The notes beneath the pieces were generated by a model. The model was given only the letters and a program-made list of their open reading frames with translations. It was not told the origin of the DNA and searched no databases. A stretch of DNA of 64,000 nt from Streptomyces zhihengii (GTDB lineage Bacteria > Actinomycetota > Actinomycetes > Streptomycetales > Streptomycetaceae). The DNA is taken from the NCBI RefSeq assembly GCF_016919245.1, contig NZ_JAFEJA010000001.1, positions 6,101,501-6,165,500 on the forward strand, given 5' to 3'. Positions 40,964 through 51,287 of the stretch are shown piece by piece. Position 1 is the stretch's first letter, and the number at the start of each line of letters is the position of its first letter. The position numbers and the translations under genes are program-made.

Positions 40964-41596
40964 CTACACCCCGAGCCGCGCCGTGCGCACCCGTGCGATC
41001 GCGTCCTTGTCGCCCTCCAGGTCCACCCGGGCGGCGTCCTGCCTGCCGAACGCGAACAGCGTCAGCTCGCCCGGCTGACCCGTCACCGTCACCACCGGCG
41101 CCCCCCGGTGCGCCACCACCGTCTGACCGTCGGGCCTGCGCAGCACCACGCCGAGCGGGGCCCGCCGGCCCAGCAGCCGCGCGCCCTTCTCCAGCCGCGA
41201 CCAGAGCACGTTCTCGAAGACCGGGTCCAGGTCACGCGGGGTCCAGTCCGGCTGCGCCCGGCGCACGTCCTCGGCGTGCACGAAGAACTCGATCGTGTTC
41301 GCCGCCTCGTCGATCTGCTTGAGGGAGTACGGCGACATCCGGGGCGGGCCGCTGCGGATCATCCGCAGCAGCTCCTCGTACGGCTGGGCCGCGAACTCGG
41401 CCTGGATCCGCTCCGCCCGGTCCGCGAGGGCCTTCAGCAGCACCCCGCCCGCCGCGTCGGGCCGCCGCTCCCGCATCACGACGTGCGCGGCGAGATCACG
41501 CGCCGTCCAGCCGTGGCACAGGGTCGAGGCATCCGGGCCCGCCGCCTCCAACAGGTCGGCGAGCAGAAGTCGTTCACGCTTGGCATGGGTCGACAT
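40964..41596 (-). CDS. TIGR03085 family metal-binding protein (DinB/maleylpyruvate-isomerase-like)
   Basis: 210 residues. The N-terminal [42 protein letters not shown] is the mycothiol-dependent maleylpyruvate isomerase/DinB-like four-helix fold with its metal-binding His (AAHV) and a later [12 protein letters not shown]. Related proteins use mycothiol or another thiol cofactor; the substrate here is unknown. The ATG has TACGCT 7 nt upstream on the minus strand and no Shine-Dalgarno, again a leaderless layout. It is divergent from hisI. Confidence 0.87.
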   Translation of the reverse strand: MSTHAKRERLLLADLLEAAGPDASTLCHGWTARDLAAHVVMRERRPDAAGGVLLKALADRAERIQAEFAAQPYEELLRMIRSGPPRMSPYSLKQIDEAANTIEFFVHAEDVRRAQPDWTPRDLDPVFENVLWSRLEKGARLLGRRAPLGVVLRRPDGQTVVAHRGAPVVTVTGQPGELTLFAFGRQDAARVDLEGDKDAIARVRTARLGV

Positions 41597-41757
41597 GCCC
41601 GCCAGCGTACGGGGCCCCGCGACCGGGCGCCCGGTGTGAGGGGCCCCGATCCGGGGCGCGCGCGCCGGTCCGACGGCCCTGGGCGGCACACCGTGCGCGC
41701 GCTCCCGCCACCCGGTCCGGCCCGTGGACGCCCGTCCGCCGGGCCGGTGCGACACGG

Positions 41758-41763
41758 CACAAT
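41758..41763 (+). promoter_or_regulatory. -10 box of a leaderless hisI-trpE transcript
   Basis: CACAAT followed by exactly 7 nt and then the hisI ATG. There is no Shine-Dalgarno. Transcription would begin at or next to the A of ATG. Confidence 0.55.
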
Positions 41764-41770
41764 GGCCGGC

Positions 41771-42133
41771 ATGACCAGCAGCGTCCCGCCGAGCTCCCTC
41801 GACCCCGCCGTCGCCGCCCGCCTCAAGCGCAGCGCCGACGGCCTCGTGCCCGCCATCGCCCAGCAGTACGACACCGGCGAGGTGCTCATGCTCGGGTGGA
41901 TGGACGACGAGGCGCTGCACCGCACCCTGACGACCGGCCGCTGCACCTACTGGTCCCGCAGCCGCGGCGAGTACTGGGTGAAGGGCGACACCTCCGGCCA
42001 CGTCCAGCACGTCAAGTCCGTCGCCCTGGACTGCGACGCCGACACCCTGCTGGTGAAGGTCGACCAGGTCGGCGCGGCCTGCCACACGGGGGCCCGCACC
42101 TGTTTCGACGCCGACGTGCTCCTGGACAAGTAG
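41771..42133 (+). CDS. hisI: Phosphoribosyl-AMP cyclohydrolase
   Basis: 120 residues. It opens the purine ring of PR-AMP in histidine synthesis. [40 protein letters not shown] is the family core; Mg and Zn ligands are in DCDADT, ACHTG and RTCF. It is the HisI domain alone, without HisE. It is separate from the main his operon and only 11 nt ahead of trpE, so the two pathways share a transcript. I chose ATG 41771 over 41762 because of the 7-nt spacing from CACAAT. Confidence 0.95.
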   Translation: MTSSVPPSSLDPAVAARLKRSADGLVPAIAQQYDTGEVLMLGWMDDEALHRTLTTGRCTYWSRSRGEYWVKGDTSGHVQHVKSVALDCDADTLLVKVDQVGAACHTGARTCFDADVLLDK

Positions 42134-42144
42134 GGTCTGCCGCC

Positions 42145-43629
42145 ATGGATCTCGAGACCTTCCGCAAGCTGGCGGCGGACCGCCGCGTCATCCCCGTCGG
42201 CCGCCGGCTGCTCGCGGACGGCGACACGCCCGTCGGCCTGTACCGCAAGCTCGCCGCCGAACGCCCCGGCACCTTCCTCCTCGAATCCGCGGAGAACGGC
42301 CGCTCCTGGTCGCGCTACTCCTTCATCGGCGTGCGCTCCGACGCCACGCTGACCGCCCGCGACGGCGAGGCCCACTGGATCGGCACCCCGCCCGTCGGCG
42401 TGCCCACCGCCGGGGACCCGCTGGTCGCGCTGCGGGAGACCGTCGAGGCCCTGCACACCACGCGGGACCTGGCCGCCGGCATGCCCCCGTTCACCGGCGG
42501 CATGGTCGGCTACCTCGGCTACGACATCGTCCGCCGCCTGGAGCGCATCGGCCCCGGCGAGCGCGACGACCTCCGCCTCCCCGAGCTGACCATGCTGCTC
42601 ACCTCGGACCTCGCGGTGCTCGACCACTGGGACGGGACGGTCCTGCTGATCGCCAACGCGATCAACCACAACGACCTCGACACCGGCGTCGACGAGGCGT
42701 ACGCGGGCGCCGTCGCCCGCCTCGACGCCATGGAGGCCGACCTCTCCCGGCCGCTCGCCTCGGCGCCCGCCGTCCTGCCGCCCTCCGAACTGCCGGAGTT
42801 CTCCGCCCTGTGGGGCGGCCCGGACTACCAGGCGGCCGTCGAGGACATCAAGGAGCGCATCCGCGCGGGCGAGGCCTTCCAGGTCGTCCCCTCGCAGCGC
42901 TTCGAGACACCGTGCGCGGCGAGCGCGCTGGACGTCTACCGGGTGCTGCGGGCCACCAACCCCTCCCCGTACATGTACCTCTTCCGCTTCGACGGCTTCG
43001 ACGTCGTCGGCTCCAGCCCCGAGGCGCTGGTCAAGGTGGAGGACGGCCGGGCCATGGTGCACCCCATCGCGGGCACCCGGCCGCGCGGCGCGAGCCCTCA
43101 GGAGGACCACGACCTCGCCGAGGAACTGCTGGCCGACCCCAAGGAGCGCGCCGAGCACCTGATGCTCGTCGACCTCGGCCGCAACGACCTGGGCCGGGTC
43201 TGCGCGCCCGGCAGCGTCGAGGTGGTCGACTTCATGTCGATCGAGCGCTACTCCCATGTGATGCACATCGTCTCCACCGTCACCGGCCGGGTCGCCGAGG
43301 GCCGCACCGCCTTCGACGTGCTCACCGCCTGCTTCCCCGCCGGCACCCTCTCGGGCGCGCCCAAGCCGCGGGCCATGCAGATCATCGACGAACTCGAACC
43401 CTCGCGGCGCGGCCTGTACGGCGGGGCCGTCGGCTACCTGGACTTCGCCGGAGACTCCGACACCGCCATCGCCATCCGCACCGCGGTCCTCCGCGACGGC
43501 ACCGCCTACGTCCAGGCGGGCGCGGGCGTGGTCGCCGACTCCGACCCGGTCGCCGAGGACACCGAGTGCCGGAACAAGGCCGCCGCGGTGCTCCGTGCCG
43601 TCCACACGGCCAACCGGCTGAACGGCTGA
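42145..43629 (+). CDS. trpE: Anthranilate synthase component I
   Basis: 494 residues. It makes anthranilate from chorismate with ammonia from a TrpG partner that is not in this window. The N-terminal FLLESAENG contains the LLES-type tryptophan feedback site. The chorismate-binding domain shows [45 protein letters not shown] and [23 protein letters not shown]. No leader peptide with Trp codons or attenuator precedes it, since hisI ends 11 nt upstream. Feedback inhibition is thus the visible control. Confidence 0.97.
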   Translation: MDLETFRKLAADRRVIPVGRRLLADGDTPVGLYRKLAAERPGTFLLESAENGRSWSRYSFIGVRSDATLTARDGEAHWIGTPPVGVPTAGDPLVALRETVEALHTTRDLAAGMPPFTGGMVGYLGYDIVRRLERIGPGERDDLRLPELTMLLTSDLAVLDHWDGTVLLIANAINHNDLDTGVDEAYAGAVARLDAMEADLSRPLASAPAVLPPSELPEFSALWGGPDYQAAVEDIKERIRAGEAFQVVPSQRFETPCAASALDVYRVLRATNPSPYMYLFRFDGFDVVGSSPEALVKVEDGRAMVHPIAGTRPRGASPQEDHDLAEELLADPKERAEHLMLVDLGRNDLGRVCAPGSVEVVDFMSIERYSHVMHIVSTVTGRVAEGRTAFDVLTACFPAGTLSGAPKPRAMQIIDELEPSRRGLYGGAVGYLDFAGDSDTAIAIRTAVLRDGTAYVQAGAGVVADSDPVAEDTECRNKAAAVLRAVHTANRLNG

Positions 43630-43655
43630 CCGGCCGGTAGGGGATAGTGGGACGG

Positions 43656-44300
43656 GTGAGTGCCGTTCCCGTACCCCAGCCCCGTACCTCGGCCGCCGCA
43701 CCGCCGGCGGCGAGCGGCAGCCGCCGCAGCCTCGCCGCCGCGCTGCTCCTCGGCGCCGCCGGTGCCACCGTCGTCCTCCTCGCCGCCGGCCGCGTCTGGG
43801 CCGAGGGCACCGCGTCCGTCGGCGGCGGGACCGTCGGGCTGGAGGCCAAGGGCGGCGACGTCACCGGCGTCCCGACCGCCCTGGCCGTCGTCGGCCTGGC
43901 CGCGCTCGTGGCGGTCTTCGCGGCCCGCCGCGGCGGCCGGCTGCTCGTCTCCGCCCTGCTCGCGCTCAGCGGCGCCGGCGCGGTGGCTGCGGCGCTGCTC
44001 GGCGCCTCCGACACCGACGCCCTCGACGAGAAGGCGGCCCGCACCACCGGTGACGCGGCGGCCGCCGTGGACGGGCTCACCCACACGGTCTGGCCCTATG
44101 TGACGGCCGCCGGCGGACTGCTGATCCTGCTGGCCGGTCTGCTGGCCCTGCGGTACGGCAGGCTCTGGCCCACCATGTCCGGCCGCTACGAGCGCGACGG
44201 CACCCCCCGGCCCCGGCGGGCCGCCGCCGTCGATCCCGACCGCCCCGAGGATCTGTGGAAGGCACTGGACCGCGGCGAGGACCCGACGCGCGAAGGGTGA
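43656..44300 (+). CDS. TIGR02234 family Trp-biosynthesis-associated membrane protein
   Basis: 214 residues, four membrane segments (about 26-46, 70-90, 95-115, 147-170), RRAAAVDPDRPEDLWKALDRGEDPT at the C-terminus. The family is defined by its place in actinobacterial trp clusters; no activity is known. GTG 43656 has GATAGT 7 nt upstream (43643-43648) and no Shine-Dalgarno. An alternative GTG at 43647 would add three residues. Confidence 0.88.
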   Translation: MSAVPVPQPRTSAAAPPAASGSRRSLAAALLLGAAGATVVLLAAGRVWAEGTASVGGGTVGLEAKGGDVTGVPTALAVVGLAALVAVFAARRGGRLLVSALLALSGAGAVAAALLGASDTDALDEKAARTTGDAAAAVDGLTHTVWPYVTAAGGLLILLAGLLALRYGRLWPTMSGRYERDGTPRPRRAAAVDPDRPEDLWKALDRGEDPTREG

Positions 44301-44427
44301 CCCCACCGGATCCACCGTCCCGGCGTACGGGACAATGGCATCGGACCCCCGGCCCGACCACGGGCACCGGCCCCACCGGCGCCGGGGCCCAGCTCACGAC
44401 AGCGCACCAGAAACGAGGAGCACACTC

Positions 44428-44679
44428 ATGGCGGGAAGCCACGGACACACCCCGGCCGCCTGGACCGGCGTCATCATCGCCTTCATCGGCTTCTGTGTCG
44501 CAGGCGTCTTCATGGTCGCGGACAGCCCGGCCGGTTTCTGGGCCGGGTCGGCCCTCATCGTGCTCGGCGCCGTCGTCGGCGGAGCGATGAAGATGGCGGG
44601 CATGGGCACCCCCAAGGAGCCGCAGGCCGTCGTCGACGCCCGCGCCCGCGCCGCCGCGCGCGAGGGTGCAGCGGCCTGA
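44428..44679 (+). CDS. HGxxPAAW family small membrane protein
   Basis: 83 residues beginning MAGSHGHTPAAWTGV, the motif that names this actinobacterial family, with two membrane helices (about 12-32 and 36-54) and a charged Ala/Arg tail. GAGGAG lies 9 nt before the ATG. Function is unknown; the gene regularly accompanies trp genes. Confidence 0.9.
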   Translation: MAGSHGHTPAAWTGVIIAFIGFCVAGVFMVADSPAGFWAGSALIVLGAVVGGAMKMAGMGTPKEPQAVVDARARAAAREGAAA

Positions 44680-44702
44680 CGCGGCCGCCGTCGTGCACCC
44701 GG

Positions 44703-44708
44703 CACAAT
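44703..44708 (+). promoter_or_regulatory. -10 box of a leaderless transcript for the DUF2752 gene
   Basis: CACAAT, 7 nt, then GTG 44716: the same hexamer and spacing as at hisI. Confidence 0.5.
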
Positions 44709-44715
44709 CACGCCC

Positions 44716-45585
44716 GTGACCCCGACCTCCCCGTCACCCGCCCCCGCCCCCGAGCCCACCCCCGCCGGCCGCCCGGCCACCCCGGCCGAGCCCGCACCGT
44801 CCCCGGATCCGGCGGCCGGCGTGGCCGCCGCGCCGCACCCGGCCTGCGCGCCGACCGGCGGGCATCCCGGGGCCGCCCTGCCCGGCGGTCCCGCCGAGCA
44901 GCCCGGGCCCGCTCGATACGGCGCGCCCCGCGCGAGCGAGCCCGCCCAGCGCGGCGGGCGGTCGGCGACCGCGTCGGCCGAGCCCGTGCAGGACGGCGCT
45001 CCTGCGCGCCCCGGCCCGCCCCGCGACGCCCAGCCCGCCCAGCGCGACGGCCGGTCGGCGACCGTATCGGCCGGGCCCGCGCCGCAGGGCACCCCGGCGT
45101 CACCCCCGGCTCCCGCGCCGCACGGCGCACCCCCCGGGGGATGGGGGCACGGCGCCCCCGGGCAGCAGGCCGCCCACGCGGGTCCGGCGACGTTGGGGCG
45201 GCGGATCGCCGGGCCGGTGGTGACGTTCGCCGGGGTCGCCGCGGCCTTCGCATACGTGGGGAGCGTCGACCCCAACGAACCCGGCCACTACCCGGTCTGC
45301 CCGCTGTACGGCGTCACCGGCGTGCTCTGCCCCGGCTGCGGCGGGCTGCGCAGCGCGCACGCGTTCGTCCACGGTGATCTGGCGACCGCGCTGGGTGCCA
45401 ACGCCGTCGCCGTCGCCGGCTATCTGGTCTTCGCCGTGGTGTGGGTGATCTGGCTGGTTCACGCCGTCCGGGGGCGGCCGTTCCGGCCACGGGTCAGCCC
45501 CCTCGTGGGGTGGTCCGTCGGCGCCCTGGCGTTGATCTTCGCCGTGGTGCGGAACCTGCCGTTCGGGTCCGCGCTGGCCCCCTGA
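44716..45585 (+). CDS. DUF2752 family membrane protein with long Pro/Ala-rich N-terminus
   Basis: 289 residues. Residues 1-155 are disordered and Pro/Ala/Gly-rich, with an internal 31-residue (93-bp) duplication around [14 protein letters not shown] and [14 protein letters not shown]. The DUF2752 domain (about 160-285) has three membrane helices and the signature [24 protein letters not shown], with four conserved-type cysteines. Function of the domain is unknown. It lies between trpE and trpC with the two preceding small membrane genes. Confidence 0.88.
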   Translation: MTPTSPSPAPAPEPTPAGRPATPAEPAPSPDPAAGVAAAPHPACAPTGGHPGAALPGGPAEQPGPARYGAPRASEPAQRGGRSATASAEPVQDGAPARPGPPRDAQPAQRDGRSATVSAGPAPQGTPASPPAPAPHGAPPGGWGHGAPGQQAAHAGPATLGRRIAGPVVTFAGVAAAFAYVGSVDPNEPGHYPVCPLYGVTGVLCPGCGGLRSAHAFVHGDLATALGANAVAVAGYLVFAVVWVIWLVHAVRGRPFRPRVSPLVGWSVGALALIFAVVRNLPFGSALAP

Positions 45586-45701
45586 AAGTCCCAGCCAGTG
45601 GGACGCCGGCCATCCGGATGCGGAGCCTCGGCCCTGGTGCGGATACCATCGAGATGGCTGATCCTGAACTGTCATCACCGTCCCGGAAGGGGGCCGCTCG
45701 C

Positions 45702-46511
45702 GTGAGTGTGCTCGACGAGATCATCGAAGGTGTGCGCGCCGACCTGGCTGAGCGGCAGGCGCGTGTCAGCCTCGACGAGCTCAAGGAGCGCGCCGCCAAG
45801 GCCCCCGCCGCCAAGGACGGGGTCGCCGCACTGCGCGGCGACGGCGTCAAGGTGATCTGCGAGGTCAAGCGCTCCAGCCCGTCGAAGGGCGCCCTCGCCG
45901 CCATCGCCGACCCGGCGGGTCTCGCCGCGGACTACGAGGCGGGCGGCGCGGCGGTCATCTCCGTGCTGACCGAGGAGCGCCGCTTCGGCGGCTCCCTCGC
46001 CGACCTGGAGGCCGTCCGGGCCCGGGTCGACATCCCCGTGCTCCGCAAGGACTTCATCGTCACCGCGTACCAGCTCTGGGAGGCCCGCGCCTACGGTGCC
46101 GACGTGGTGCTGCTGATCGTCGCCGGGCTGGAGCAGGAGGCGCTGGTCTCGCTGATCGAGCGCGCCGAGTCCATCGGGCTCACCCCGCTCGTCGAGGTCC
46201 ACGACGAGGACGAGGTCGAGCGCGCCGTCGACGCCGGAGCGAAGATCATCGGCGTCAACGCGCGCAACCTGAAGACCCTCAAGGTCGACCGCTCCACCTT
46301 CGAGCGCGTCGCCCCCGAGATCCCGGCGCACATCGTGAAGATCGCCGAGTCCGGCGTGCGCGGCCCCCACGACCTGATCGCCTACGCGAACGCGGGCGCC
46401 GACGCCGTGCTCGTGGGCGAGTCCCTCGTCACCGGCCGCGACCCGAAGTCGGCCGTGGCCGACCTCGTCGCCGCCGGCGCCCACCCGGCCCTGCGCCACG
46501 GGCGGGGCTGA
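45702..46511 (+). CDS. trpC: Indole-3-glycerol phosphate synthase
   Basis: 269-residue (beta/alpha)8 barrel. Family motifs are [12 protein letters not shown] (catalytic Lys/Ser), [39 protein letters not shown] and IAESGVRGP. It converts CdRP to indole-glycerol phosphate and is not fused to TrpF. I chose GTG 45702 ([17 protein letters not shown] upstream). An in-frame ATG at 45654, preceded by GATACC at 6 nt, would add 16 residues if the transcript is leaderless. Confidence 0.95.
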   Translation: MSVLDEIIEGVRADLAERQARVSLDELKERAAKAPAAKDGVAALRGDGVKVICEVKRSSPSKGALAAIADPAGLAADYEAGGAAVISVLTEERRFGGSLADLEAVRARVDIPVLRKDFIVTAYQLWEARAYGADVVLLIVAGLEQEALVSLIERAESIGLTPLVEVHDEDEVERAVDAGAKIIGVNARNLKTLKVDRSTFERVAPEIPAHIVKIAESGVRGPHDLIAYANAGADAVLVGESLVTGRDPKSAVADLVAAGAHPALRHGRG

Positions 46512-46518
46512 CCTCTCC

Positions 46519-46800
46519 GTGACCGCCGCGCGCCGCCACCGCCGACCCGCCCCGGGCGTCCGCCCGGGCAGGTCCGGCGTGCCCGCGGCGCCCGGCCACG
46601 CGTACGCCCGGCTCGCCCGCGGCTGCCGTCCGCGGGGCTGCCGCGCCCCGGCCCGCAGGGTCCACGGCCGGCGGGTGCGGTACGTGATCGGCGACGAACC
46701 GGGCCAGGTCAACGGCATGCGATGGCGCCGCGCGCTCTCGCGCGCAGGCCGACAGGCCGTGCGGAGCGGGGTCACCGCCCCGACCCGCCTCCTTCCCTGA
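46519..46800 (+). CDS. trpM: TrpM-like small protein of the trp cluster
   Basis: Up to 93 residues, Arg/Pro/Ala-rich, lying between trpC and trpB where S. coelicolor carries trpM (trpX), a small protein reported to modulate tryptophan synthesis and differentiation. The most protein-like block is CRAPARRVHGRRVRYVIG followed by EPGQVNGMRWRR, consistent with my memory of TrpM. The start is uncertain: GTG 46519 (8 nt after trpC) or GTG 46579, which gives 73 residues. Neither has a good Shine-Dalgarno. Confidence 0.65.
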   Translation: MTAARRHRRPAPGVRPGRSGVPAAPGHAYARLARGCRPRGCRAPARRVHGRRVRYVIGDEPGQVNGMRWRRALSRAGRQAVRSGVTAPTRLLP

Positions 46801-47054
46801 CCGGGCCCGGCCCGGTACACCGCCGCGTCCGCGCGGCGCCCCCGCACTCCCGGCGGCCCCGGCGGCCGTCGCCATCGGCACCCGGACGGCGTCCGGCCGC
46901 GCCGGTGGCCGGACACGGCGGGGCGGCGGCGTAGCCTCCGTACGGGAAGGGCGTGGGCGCGGCGGGCTCCGGCCGCGGGCGCGACGCCCCGTCACCCATC
47001 ACCCGACACGTCCCGGAGCGGCACACCCGCCCGGATACGAGGAGTCCCGTCGCC

Positions 47055-48343
<1,289 letters not shown>

Positions 48344-48347
<4 letters not shown>

Positions 48348-49159
48348 GCGGCAATCTCGACCTGCTGAACAGCACCCTCGCCGCGGCCCGGGAGGAGAAC
48401 CGGGCCGCGCTGATCGCCTACCTCCCGGCCGGCTTCCCCGACGTCGACACCGGCATCGAGGCGGTCAAGGCCGCCTTCGAGGGCGGCGCCGACGTCGTCG
48501 AGGTCGGGCTGCCGCACAGCGACCCGGTCCTGGACGGCCCGGTGATCCAGACCGCCGACGACATCGCGCTGCGGGGCGGCGTGCGCATCGCCGACGTGAT
48601 GCGCACGGTGCGCGAGGCACACGCGGCGACCGGAAAGCCGGTGCTGGTGATGACCTACTGGAACCCGATCGACCGCTACGGCGTCGAGCGGTTCACCGCC
48701 GAGCTCGCCGAGGCCGGGGGCGCCGGGTGCATCCTGCCCGACCTGCCGGTCGAGGAGTCCGGCCTGTGGCGGGAGCACGCCGAGAAGCACGGTCTCGCCA
48801 CCGTCTTCGTCGTCGCCCCGAGCAGCAAGGACGCGCGGCTCGCCACCATCACGGCGGCCGGCAGCGGATTCGTGTACGCCGCCTCCCTGATGGGCGTCAC
48901 CGGCACCCGGGCGTCCGTCGGCGAGCAGGCGGCGGACCTGGTGCGGCGCACCCGCGCCACCACCGACCTCCCGGTCTGCGTGGGCCTCGGCGTCTCCGAC
49001 CCCGCCCAGGCCGCCGAGGTGGCCGGCTTCGCGGACGGGGTGATCGTCGGCTCCGCGTTCGTCAAGCGGATGCTCGACGCGGCGGACGACACCGCCGCCG
49101 TCGCGGCGGTACGGGAACTGGCGGGCGACCTCGCCCGGGGCGTGCGCGGCACCGCGTAG
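48344..49159 (+). CDS. trpA: Tryptophan synthase alpha chain
   Basis: 271-residue barrel that cleaves indole-glycerol phosphate and channels indole to Trp[34 protein letters not shown] (catalytic Glu upstream, Asp in DLPVEES), [14 protein letters not shown] and [14 protein letters not shown] are visible. GTG overlaps the trpB stop. A strong hairpin follows 20 nt after the stop. Confidence 0.97.
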
Positions 49160-49179
49160 CTCGAACGGGTGGAAACGGG

Positions 49180-49209
49180 ACCGGGGAGGCGCGCAGACGC
49201 CTCCCCGGT
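49180..49209 (+). terminator. Terminator after trpA
   Basis: A perfect 12-bp inverted repeat (arm ACCGGGGAGGCG, 6-nt loop CGCAGA) followed by TTCGTTTG. It ends only 13 nt before the GTG of the next gene, so it may also affect that gene's translation start region. Confidence 0.8.
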
Positions 49210-49222
49210 TCGTTTGCGGTGC

Positions 49223-50071
49223 GTGAGCGACAACCAAGAACGGAAGCGGACCGCACGCGAGCGGATCCAGCGGGAACGGCAGTTGGACAAGGCCCGCGAG
49301 CGGCGCCGCAGGACCTTGATCGTGGCCTCGGCCGTGGTCGGCGTCCTCGGCCTGGCCGCCGTCGTCGGCCTGGTCGCGGCCAACAGCGGCAAGGACAAGG
49401 ACGGCTCGTCGGAGGCCGGTCCGCTCAGCGCGCCCAGCGGGGTGCAGGGGGAGGAGCAGCTCGCCATCCCCGTCGGCGCGAGCGACGCGCCCTCCACCCT
49501 CACCGTGTGGGAGGACTTCCGCTGCCCGGCCTGCGCCCAGTTCGAGAACGCGCTGCGGTCCACGATCCACGACCTCGTGGCGGCCGGGAAGATCAAGGTC
49601 GAGTACCACCTCGCCACCATCATCGACGGCAACATGGGTGGCAGCGGCTCCCTGCGCGCGGCGAACGCGGCGGCCTGCGCCCAGGACGTGGGCAAGTTCC
49701 CCGAGTACCACGACGTGCTCTACACCAACCAGCCCCCGGAGCCGGACGACGCCTTCGCCGACAACGACCGGCTGATCGAGCTGGCCGGCAAGGTCGAGGG
49801 CCTCGACACCCCCGCCTTCCGCACCTGTGTCAACGACGGCACCCACGACAGCTGGGTCGAGAAGTCCAACACGGCCTTCCAGAACGGCGGCTTCCGCGGC
49901 ACCCCGACGGTCCTGCTCAACGGCGAATCGATCTTCCCCACCAAGGGCGAGGAACAGATCTCGGTGCCCAACTTCAAGAAGTGGGTCGAGGAGGCCAACA
50001 AGGGCAAGCAGCCCGGCACCCGGCAGCCCTCGCCCGCCGGCAGCGCCGCCACCGGATCCCCCGCGTCCTGA
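49223..50071 (+). CDS. Membrane-anchored DsbA-like thioredoxin-fold protein
   Basis: 282 residues: Arg/Glu-rich cytoplasmic N-terminus (1-30), one membrane anchor (31-53), external Thioredoxin_4 domain with CPAC (101-104), two further cysteines (AACAQDV and FRTCVNDG) and the cis-Pro loop FRGTPTVLLNG. It is a probable secreted-protein thiol oxidoreductase and a paralogue of the 18199 product (CPVC). GTG 49223 lies 13 nt after the trpA terminator and has no Shine-Dalgarno. An in-frame ATG at 49169, before the hairpin, is an alternative start. Confidence 0.9.
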   Translation: MSDNQERKRTARERIQRERQLDKARERRRRTLIVASAVVGVLGLAAVVGLVAANSGKDKDGSSEAGPLSAPSGVQGEEQLAIPVGASDAPSTLTVWEDFRCPACAQFENALRSTIHDLVAAGKIKVEYHLATIIDGNMGGSGSLRAANAAACAQDVGKFPEYHDVLYTNQPPEPDDAFADNDRLIELAGKVEGLDTPAFRTCVNDGTHDSWVEKSNTAFQNGGFRGTPTVLLNGESIFPTKGEEQISVPNFKKWVEEANKGKQPGTRQPSPAGSAATGSPAS

Positions 50072-50177
50072 CGTCCGGGGCCGCCGCGCCACCCCGCTTC
50101 GCCGGGGCCCTCGTTATGCAGACGTTGCCGGGTGGGTTGCCGCACGCCCCACCCGGCAGGGTAGCGTCAGTGCTGCC

Positions 50178-51164
50178 ATGGAAATCGCCTTCATCCCGAG
50201 CCCGTCGACCGGAGTGATCCACCTCGGACCGCTTCCGCTGCGCGGCTACGCCTTCTGCATCATCATCGGTGTCTTCGTCGCCGTCTGGTTCGGCAACAAG
50301 CGCTGGGTCGCCAGGGGCGGCAAGGCCGGCACGGTGGCCGACATCGCCGTGTGGGCCGTGCCCTTCGGCCTGGTCGGCGGACGCCTCTACCACGTGATCA
50401 CCGACTACCAGCTGTACTTCAGCGAGGGTGAGAACTGGGTCGACGCCTTCAAGATCTGGGAGGGCGGCCTCGGCATCTGGGGCGCCATCGCGCTCGGCGC
50501 GGTCGGTGCCTGGATCGGCTGCCGCCGCCGTGGCATCCCGCTGCCCGCCTGGGCGGACGCCCTCGCGCCGGCGATCGCCTTCGCGCAGGCGATCGGCCGC
50601 TGGGGCAACTGGTTCAACCAGGAGCTGTACGGCAAGGCGACCGACCTGCCGTGGGCCGTCAAGATCTCCGAGGGCGCGGGCCGCGAGGCCGGCACCTACC
50701 ACCCGACCTTCCTCTACGAGTCGCTGTGGTGCATCGGCGTGGCCCTGCTGGTCATCTGGGCCGACCGCCGCTTCAAGCTGGGCCACGGCCGGGCCTTCGC
50801 GCTCTACGTCGCCGCGTACTGCGCGGGCCGCGGCTGGATCGAGTACATGCGCGTCGACGAGGCGCACCACGTCCTCGGCCTCCGGCTGAACGTGTGGACG
50901 TCGATCCTGGTCTTCGTCCTGGCCGTCGCCTACATCGTCGTCTCGAACCGGCTGCGTCCGGGCCGTGAGGAGATCGTCGAGCCGGGCGCCGTGACCCTGG
51001 CGAAGCCGTCCCCGGAGGACGGCAAGGACGAGAAGGCCACGGACGACAAGGGCAAGGACGAGAAGGCCGACGCCGAGGCCGCCTCCGACGACACGGCGGA
51101 CGCCGGCGCGGGGTCGGACGACACGGCCGACGCCGGCGCGAAGCCGGCCGGTGGCAAGGGCTAG
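50178..51164 (+). CDS. lgt: Prolipoprotein diacylglyceryl transferase
   Basis: 328 residues, seven membrane segments. Lgt transfers diacylglycerol to the lipobox cysteine, the step before LspA. Key motifs are LRGYAFCIIIG, GGRLYH (H72) and the Lgt signature GRWGNWFNQELYG (140-152), plus ESLW and the late RGWIEYMR. Streptomyces Lgt proteins carry long charged tails; here residues about 275-328 are Lys/Asp/Glu/Ala-rich with a repeated DDTADAGA. ATG 50178; TAGCGT lies 10 nt upstream. Confidence 0.96.
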   Translation: MEIAFIPSPSTGVIHLGPLPLRGYAFCIIIGVFVAVWFGNKRWVARGGKAGTVADIAVWAVPFGLVGGRLYHVITDYQLYFSEGENWVDAFKIWEGGLGIWGAIALGAVGAWIGCRRRGIPLPAWADALAPAIAFAQAIGRWGNWFNQELYGKATDLPWAVKISEGAGREAGTYHPTFLYESLWCIGVALLVIWADRRFKLGHGRAFALYVAAYCAGRGWIEYMRVDEAHHVLGLRLNVWTSILVFVLAVAYIVVSNRLRPGREEIVEPGAVTLAKPSPEDGKDEKATDDKGKDEKADAEAASDDTADAGAGSDDTADAGAKPAGGKG

Positions 51165-51211
51165 GACCAGGGGCCGCCACGACGCCGCGACGGCGGCGAC
51201 GGACGGCCGGC

Positions 51212-51252
51212 ACGAGGGCCGCAGCGGGCACACTGCCCGCGGCGGCCCTCGT
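51212..51252. terminator. Convergent terminator between lgt and the CitE-like gene
   Basis: Outer arms ACGAGGGCCGC/GCGGCCCTCGT (11 bp) and inner arms GCGGGCA/TGCCCGC (7 bp) with a 3-nt loop, separated by one mismatch. It serves both convergent genes. Confidence 0.85.
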
Positions 51253-51287
51253 CCGTGTCCGCCCCGCTCCCCGGTGCCGGCTGCCGG

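Noticed and set aside
42134..42144. Tryptophan attenuator or leader peptide before trpE
   Set aside because: Only 11 nt separate hisI and trpE, and no short frame with clustered Trp codons is present nearby or before trpC.
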